From: RUG369 sp050949645
GTDB taxonomy: Bacteria > Planctomycetota > Planctomycetia > Pirellulales > Thermoguttaceae
DNA length: 64,000 nucleotides
Direction: 5' to 3'
NCBI GenBank assembly: GCA_050949645.1
Contig: JBMNGC010000001.1
Location: 2,666,001 to 2,730,000, forward strand
Shown here piece by piece: positions 60,165 to 64,000 of the stretch (position 1 is the stretch's first letter; each line of letters starts with the position of its first letter). The notes under the pieces were generated by a model. The model was not told the origin of the DNA. It saw nothing but the letters and a program-made list of their open reading frames with translations, and did no database searches. A program made the position numbers and the translations under genes.

Positions 60165-61547
60165 ATGAAAAGATTTTTTGTTTCTGTCACGATGATTGCG
60201 TTGATCGTCGGCTGCACGGCGGTTTACGCGCAGCCTGCTCAGAACCGCACTCAGCGCGGCGAAGGTCAGAGAGCCGGCCGTTTCGGCGGCGGGTTCTTCG
60301 GTCCGATGGGTATGAATGCCCAGCAGCAGCGTCCGCTCTTCGGCGAAAATCTTGAAGAAGGCGATTTCCCAGAAGGCGTCTGGTACTTCAACGACGACAA
60401 TGAACTCTGCGCGACAGCCGACCAGAACATCTGGACCAAGGAAAAGTATTCTTCCTTCGTTTGCACCTTTGAGTTCAATCTGTCCGAAAACACCAACGGC
60501 GGGTTCCTGATCCAATGCTCCGATAAGGGCAACTGGATCCCCAACACGATTGAAATTCAGCTCCTCGACGACTTCGGGCGTGAACCGAACTACCACTCTT
60601 GCGCTTCCTTCTACGGCTTCCAGGCGCCGAATAAAAACGCCACCAAAAAGCCGGGCGAATGGAATGAAATGAGAGTCGTCTGCTACGGTCGCACCATTTC
60701 GGTCTTCCTCAACGGCGAATTTGTCAACCGCATCAATACCGCCGAATGGACCGACAACGAGAAGAGTCCTTCCGGCACGGACATCGAAGCCAAGTTCCAT
60801 GGCCGCACGCTCGCGTCCTTTGAGCCTTACGGCTACATCGGTTTCCAGGGCCTCCATGGCAACTCGCCGATGAAGATCCGCAATGCGATGATTACTCCGA
60901 TCCAGCACCCCGATACGACCACGGCAGGTTGGACCTCGCTCTTCGGCGACGATCTTGACAACGCCGAATATGACCCTGAAGTCTGGTCGATCGACGACGA
61001 AGGTATTCTTCGCGCGACGAAGGACGACATGATCTGGGCGAAGGACGAGTATGAAAACTACTCCCTCGACTTCGAATTCAAGACGACGGAAAAAGCCAAC
61101 AGCGGCGTCGTGATTCAGTGCACGGACAAAGAGAACTGGATTCCCAATTCCTTTGAAGTTCAGATCTTTGACTCCTATGGCCGCGACGTCGACATGAGCG
61201 ACTGCGGCGCGATCTACGGACGTTGCGCTCCCGAATTCAACGTGATGAAGGCGCCGGGCGAATGGAACCGTATGACGATTAACGTCATGCGCGGCAACGT
61301 GACCGTGATCCTCAACGACCACCTCATTACGTCGTGGAACAAGGCTCTGTGGACCAAAGCGGATGAGAATCCGGACGGTACGAAGCCCTATCCGTGGCTG
61401 ATTAACAAGGCCCCGTCGGAGACGGAAAACGTTGGTTATGTCGGGATCCAAGGTCTCCATGACAAGAATCCTGTCGAATATCGCAACGTCAAGATTCGTA
61501 AATTTGATCGCCCCAATCGCGGCGCTGGCCGACCGCTCACGCGATGA
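60165..61547 (+). CDS. Secreted protein with two DUF1080 (3-keto-disaccharide hydrolase) domains
   Basis: An exported 460-aa protein with a signal peptide (VTMIALIVGCTAVYAQ). Two concanavalin-like DUF1080 domains follow. The first (about 65-240) has VWYFNDDNELCA, NGGFLIQCSDKGNWIPN and EIQLLDD. The second (about 265-450) repeats this as VWSIDDEGILRA, NSGVVIQCTDKENWIPN and EVQIFDSYG. The copies align well, so it is an internal duplication. Related proteins hydrolyse 3-keto-glycosides made by Gfo/Idh/MocA-type oxidoreductases, a common planctomycete route. An Arg/Gly/Met/Gln-rich linker lies between the signal and domain 1. Confidence 0.9.
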   Translation: MKRFFVSVTMIALIVGCTAVYAQPAQNRTQRGEGQRAGRFGGGFFGPMGMNAQQQRPLFGENLEEGDFPEGVWYFNDDNELCATADQNIWTKEKYSSFVCTFEFNLSENTNGGFLIQCSDKGNWIPNTIEIQLLDDFGREPNYHSCASFYGFQAPNKNATKKPGEWNEMRVVCYGRTISVFLNGEFVNRINTAEWTDNEKSPSGTDIEAKFHGRTLASFEPYGYIGFQGLHGNSPMKIRNAMITPIQHPDTTTAGWTSLFGDDLDNAEYDPEVWSIDDEGILRATKDDMIWAKDEYENYSLDFEFKTTEKANSGVVIQCTDKENWIPNSFEVQIFDSYGRDVDMSDCGAIYGRCAPEFNVMKAPGEWNRMTINVMRGNVTVILNDHLITSWNKALWTKADENPDGTKPYPWLINKAPSETENVGYVGIQGLHDKNPVEYRNVKIRKFDRPNRGAGRPLTR

Positions 61548-61966
61548 AGCGACTGAGTTAGAACTCTTGTCGGGTCAATAGAGAACGTTCAGCGTACGGC
61601 AAAATATTTGCCGTACGTCTGTCCGAGGACCCATAAAGCGCGCCGCTTGTCCGAGCCTCGGGCGAGCGGCGCCGACGCGGACGTCCTCCGGCAATGGACG
61701 ACTTGGCCTTATGGCAATATCCCCTAACTCACATTCATGCGCGCTTTATGAACGCTTTATTATCGACGCGGAAAAATAGCCAGAATATACTGGATGTGAC
61801 GAAAATCCTATCTGTTCCTGGTGTTTTTCCGCGTTTTTGTTTTTGCGGCTATTGTGTAAACGCAAAAGTGTCATAAGATTGTGGACAAAGTATCGTGAGC
61901 GCGGGCGTATTGCGCTCATAGACTTTGCGTTCACAAAAGAACCCATTTTAGTTAGGAACTAGAATA
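61548..61966. other. Intergenic interval with a hairpin
   Basis: No gene is seen in 419 bp. A perfect 11-bp inverted repeat with a 3-nt loop (61593-61603 with 61607-61617) begins 46 bp after the DUF1080 stop; it lacks a T-run but is probably the 3' end of that transcript. The right half should carry the promoter of the small lipoprotein gene. Confidence 0.5.
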
Positions 61967-62215
61967 ATGAAAAAACTTCTGACCCTCGCCCTCGCGCTCG
62001 TGTGCGTTGTCGGTCTCTCTCTTGGTTGCAAGAAGTCCACCGATACCACGACCGATACCACCCCCACGACGACGTCCACCACTGACGACGCCGCTACCGA
62101 CGCTGCCGACGACGCGACGACTGACGCCGCTGACGATTCGCTTGACGTCTACGACGACGCTGTCGACACGAGCCTTGACGATTTGACTCTCGACGACGAC
62201 GACAGCCTCCTATAG
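61967..62215 (+). CDS. Small acidic Thr/Asp-rich lipoprotein
   Basis: Function unknown. The 82-aa protein has a lipoprotein signal (LLTLALALVCVVGLSLGC, lipobox LSLGC, then KK). The mature 62 residues are low complexity: a Thr/Asp stretch (TTTDTTPTTTSTTDD) followed by Asp/Ala and an acidic LDDLTLDDDDSLL end. No folded domain is apparent; it may be an abundant surface coat peptide. AGGA lies upstream of the ATG, and a very strong terminator follows, consistent with a highly expressed single gene. Confidence 0.8.
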   Translation: MKKLLTLALALVCVVGLSLGCKKSTDTTTDTTPTTTSTTDDAATDAADDATTDAADDSLDVYDDAVDTSLDDLTLDDDDSLL

Positions 62216-62288
62216 TGATTTTATTCGCCGGTCTTAGACCTGCAAAAAAGCTTGCGTTTGCCTGACGGTGAATCGCAAATAACATAAG

Positions 62289-62329
62289 TGACAGAAGACG
62301 CGTTAAGCCGCGTCTTCTGTCATTTTTTT
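62289..62329 (+). terminator. Strong Rho-independent terminator
   Basis: A perfect 14-bp stem with a 6-nt loop (62289-62302 with 62309-62322) is followed by seven Ts. Confidence 0.92.
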
Positions 62330-62355
62330 ATATCAATGCGCGCAACGAAACGCCG

Positions 62356-63270
62356 CTATTCGCCCTTTATTTGGCCTTTGATAAGACAGACCGGTCTGCT
62401 TAACGCCAGCGCGGCGACGTAGAAGAGCGCCACGACAAGGATTATTGTTGGTCCCGTGGAAAAATCATAGAGATAGCTGAGCCATATCCCGAGCCAGCTT
62501 CCGGCGAAACAGACGACGATCGAACCGATAATCGTCGTCCCGAGTCGTTTCGTAAAGCGACTCGCGGTCGCGGCCGGCAAGGTGAGGAGCGCGACGATTA
62601 ACGCCATTCCGACGACCCGCATGAGAATCACGACCGTCGACGCCGTGAGAACGAGTAGGAGTCGATTCTGGAATTGAATATTGATTCCGCGGAGCCGCGC
62701 AAACTCTTCGTCGAAGCATACCGCCTCAAGTTTTTTGAAATTGCAGAGCAGAGATGCGAGGATAATCGCTCCGAGCACGACCGAGATCCAGACGTCTTTC
62801 TTTGAAACGAGCAGCACGTCGCCGAAAAGATAGGTTGTCGCCGTAACATATCCGTGGACCCTGTCGAGAAAGAGGAGTCCCACCGCCGCGCCGATCGCCC
62901 AGATGGCGCCGATAATCGTTTCTTCGCGTTCCTGCGCGCGGCGTCGAACGTAGTCGACGAGCAGCGCGGCGAGGAGCGAGAAAATAAACGCGGCAGGCAC
63001 GGGCTCAATATATTCGCTCCACCGCCGACATACCTCGGCGGCGCCCTCATGGGAGCTAAAGAGCGTCGCGAGCGCAAGCGTCCCGAGCGCGCCGGCGGCG
63101 ACGCGTTGTTTGAGCCATAGCCCCAGTCCGACTCCTCCAAAGGCGCAGTGCGCGATCGCGCCTGCAAGATAGCCGATTCGCCGCGCTACGACAAACGCCC
63201 CGATCGCGCCAAAGATGACGCTCGCGATCGCGGTGAGAAGATATGCGTTACGAAGAAATTCAGGCTGCAT
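62356..63270 (-). CDS. Metal ABC transporter permease (ZnuB/MntB family)
   Basis: The inner-membrane subunit of a zinc, manganese or iron importer, 304 aa from the ATG at 63270 (AAAGGA upstream). Eight or so helices are visible. The family pattern includes FLRNAYLLTAIASVIFGAIGAFV, GYLAGAIAHCAFGGVGLGLWL (canonical SISHAVLPG-like segment) and LLTLPAATASRFTKRL. The longer frame upstream is non-conserved leader. The ATPase and binding-protein genes are not adjacent: the neighbour upstream is gapA, so the operon is either split or continues elsewhere. Confidence 0.9.
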   Translation of the reverse strand: MQPEFLRNAYLLTAIASVIFGAIGAFVVARRIGYLAGAIAHCAFGGVGLGLWLKQRVAAGALGTLALATLFSSHEGAAEVCRRWSEYIEPVPAAFIFSLLAALLVDYVRRRAQEREETIIGAIWAIGAAVGLLFLDRVHGYVTATTYLFGDVLLVSKKDVWISVVLGAIILASLLCNFKKLEAVCFDEEFARLRGINIQFQNRLLLVLTASTVVILMRVVGMALIVALLTLPAATASRFTKRLGTTIIGSIVVCFAGSWLGIWLSYLYDFSTGPTIILVVALFYVAALALSRPVCLIKGQIKGE

Positions 63271-63432
63271 GGTCCTTTCGTTATATCTCCTCTCGGAATC
63301 AACGCGGCGAAGGGATAAAAAAAGGGAGTCCACAGCGAAGCGAGGACGCGTTCGCGAGAGACTCCCAAAATTCTTCGACCTAAACGGCACAAAGCGCGTT
63401 CACGCCGCTCGCGTCGAGATTCAATTCACGGA

Positions 63433-64000
63433 TCAGCAGTTGCCCATGCGATAGATGAGGTCGGCAGCGCGGCAGCTGTAGCCCATTTCGTTGTCGTACC
63501 AAGACAGGATCTTGACGAGGTTGCCGCCAATGACCATCGTCCACTCAGGAACGAAGATGGAGCTGTAGGTCTGACCGACGACGTCGGAGAGGACGATCGG
63601 GTCTTCGCAGTACTCAAGGATTCCCTTGAAGTTTTCGGTCTCGGACGCGGCCTTAACGGCGGCGTTGACTTCATCGACCGTAACGTCCTTGGAGAGGACC
63701 GCGACGAGGTCGACAATCGAACCGGTCGGGGTCGGGACGCGGAGCGAAATACCAGTGAGCTTACCCTGGACGGACGGAATGACAAGGCCGACGGCCTTGG
63801 CGGCGCCAGTCGTGGTCGGGATAATGTTCGTGGCGGCGGCGCGACCGCGGTAGATGTTCTTATAGGGCTTGTCGAGCGTGACCTGGTCGTTCGTATAAGA
63901 GTGGACCGTCGTCATGAAACCCTTCTCGATACCGAAGCTGTCGTTGAGGACCTTCGCGACCGGCGCAAGGCAGTTGGTCGTGCAGGACGCGTTCGAGACG
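63433..64000 (-). CDS. gapA: Glyceraldehyde-3-phosphate dehydrogenase, N-terminal part beyond window edge
   Basis: This glycolytic enzyme oxidises glyceraldehyde-3-phosphate to 1,3-bisphosphoglycerate. The visible 188 C-terminal residues start just before the catalytic motif SNASCTTNCLAPV (Cys nucleophile near 63983). They include FMTTVHSYTNDQ with the catalytic His, RGRAAATNIIPTTTGAAKAV, RVPTPTGSIVDL and the closing SWYDNEMGYSCRAADLI. The frame is open to the right edge, so the NAD-binding domain lies beyond it. The metal ABC permease gene follows on the same strand after about 160 bp. Confidence 0.96.
   Translation of the reverse strand, partial: VSNASCTTNCLAPVAKVLNDSFGIEKGFMTTVHSYTNDQVTLDKPYKNIYRGRAAATNIIPTTTGAAKAVGLVIPSVQGKLTGISLRVPTPTGSIVDLVAVLSKDVTVDEVNAAVKAASETENFKGILEYCEDPIVLSDVVGQTYSSIFVPEWTMVIGGNLVKILSWYDNEMGYSCRAADLIYRMGNC

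Noticed and set aside
60150..61460. 436-codon minus-strand frame opposite the DUF1080 gene
   Set aside because: Antisense shadow; the plus strand has a signal peptide and two clear domains.

Overview
The window looks like a chromosomal segment of a member of the Planctomycetota, possibly a host- or sediment-associated anaerobe. The evidence is a Planctomycetes-Verrucomicrobia type (PVM-type) bacterial microcompartment locus, a Gfo/Idh/MocA oxidoreductase, tandem DUF1080 domains, a DUF1844 protein, many secreted proteins of low complexity, pseudopilins with giant extensions, and RNase Y. This rests on gene content read by eye; I cannot name a genus. I found no insertion sequence, integrase, phage gene or CRISPR array.

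Layout. 0-9.6 kb: 3' part of a sulfotransferase, Gfo/Idh oxidoreductase, ribBA, a HAD phosphatase next to an organophosphate-type transporter, a secreted beta-helix protein and a secreted alpha/beta hydrolase. 9.6-25.5 kb, all on the minus strand: RNase Y, frr, a BY-kinase/chain-length protein with an amber codon inside its Gly/Tyr tail, a small secreted protein, a three-gene set (membrane protein, ABC ATPase, secreted PCMT-like protein), a MazG-like protein, ApbE and dnaN. 25.5-26.8 kb: a gene-free, AT-rich interval directly upstream of dnaN, where gene polarity also flips; it is a good candidate for the replication origin. Two strong parS-like palindromes and one weaker copy at 41.9, 45.1 and 48.6 kb agree with an origin-proximal position.

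28.1-35.7 kb is the microcompartment operon: pduL, two BMC-H hexamer proteins, an acetate-kinase-like enzyme, three BMC-P pentamer proteins, a CoA-acylating aldehyde dehydrogenase, an unrecognised two-part protein whose C-terminus resembles RpiB without its catalytic loop, and a class II aldolase. In the PVM model, the aldolase splits fuculose-1-phosphate or rhamnulose-1-phosphate to lactaldehyde. The dehydrogenase, PduL and the kinase then turn the aldehyde into an acyl-CoA, an acyl-phosphate, and finally acid plus ATP inside the shell. Encapsulation-type helices are visible at the N-terminus of PduL, the dehydrogenase and the RpiB-like protein, and at the C-terminus of the aldolase. The kinase carries substitutions at positions that bind substrate in canonical acetate kinases.

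35.8-49.2 kb: Xaa-Pro peptidase, csrA with a small partner, secreted helical protein, 5-formyl-THF cyclo-ligase, DUF1844 protein with a Cys-rich N-terminus, lipoproteins, an alpha/beta hydrolase behind a long acidic tandem-repeat region, a CPBP protease, pgsA, a 6PGDH-family dehydrogenase and tRNA-Leu(GAG). 49.4-58 kb: an operon of four pseudopilins (GspG/H/I/J-like) with unusual Met/Gly-rich and Asn/Arg/Glu-rich extensions, followed by a polytopic GT39-like membrane protein. 58-64 kb: smpB and mutY (overlapping), a DUF1080 double-domain protein, a small acidic lipoprotein, a metal ABC permease and the 3' part of gapA.

Starts were re-chosen from ribosome binding sites and family length, so several differ from the longest possible reading frame.
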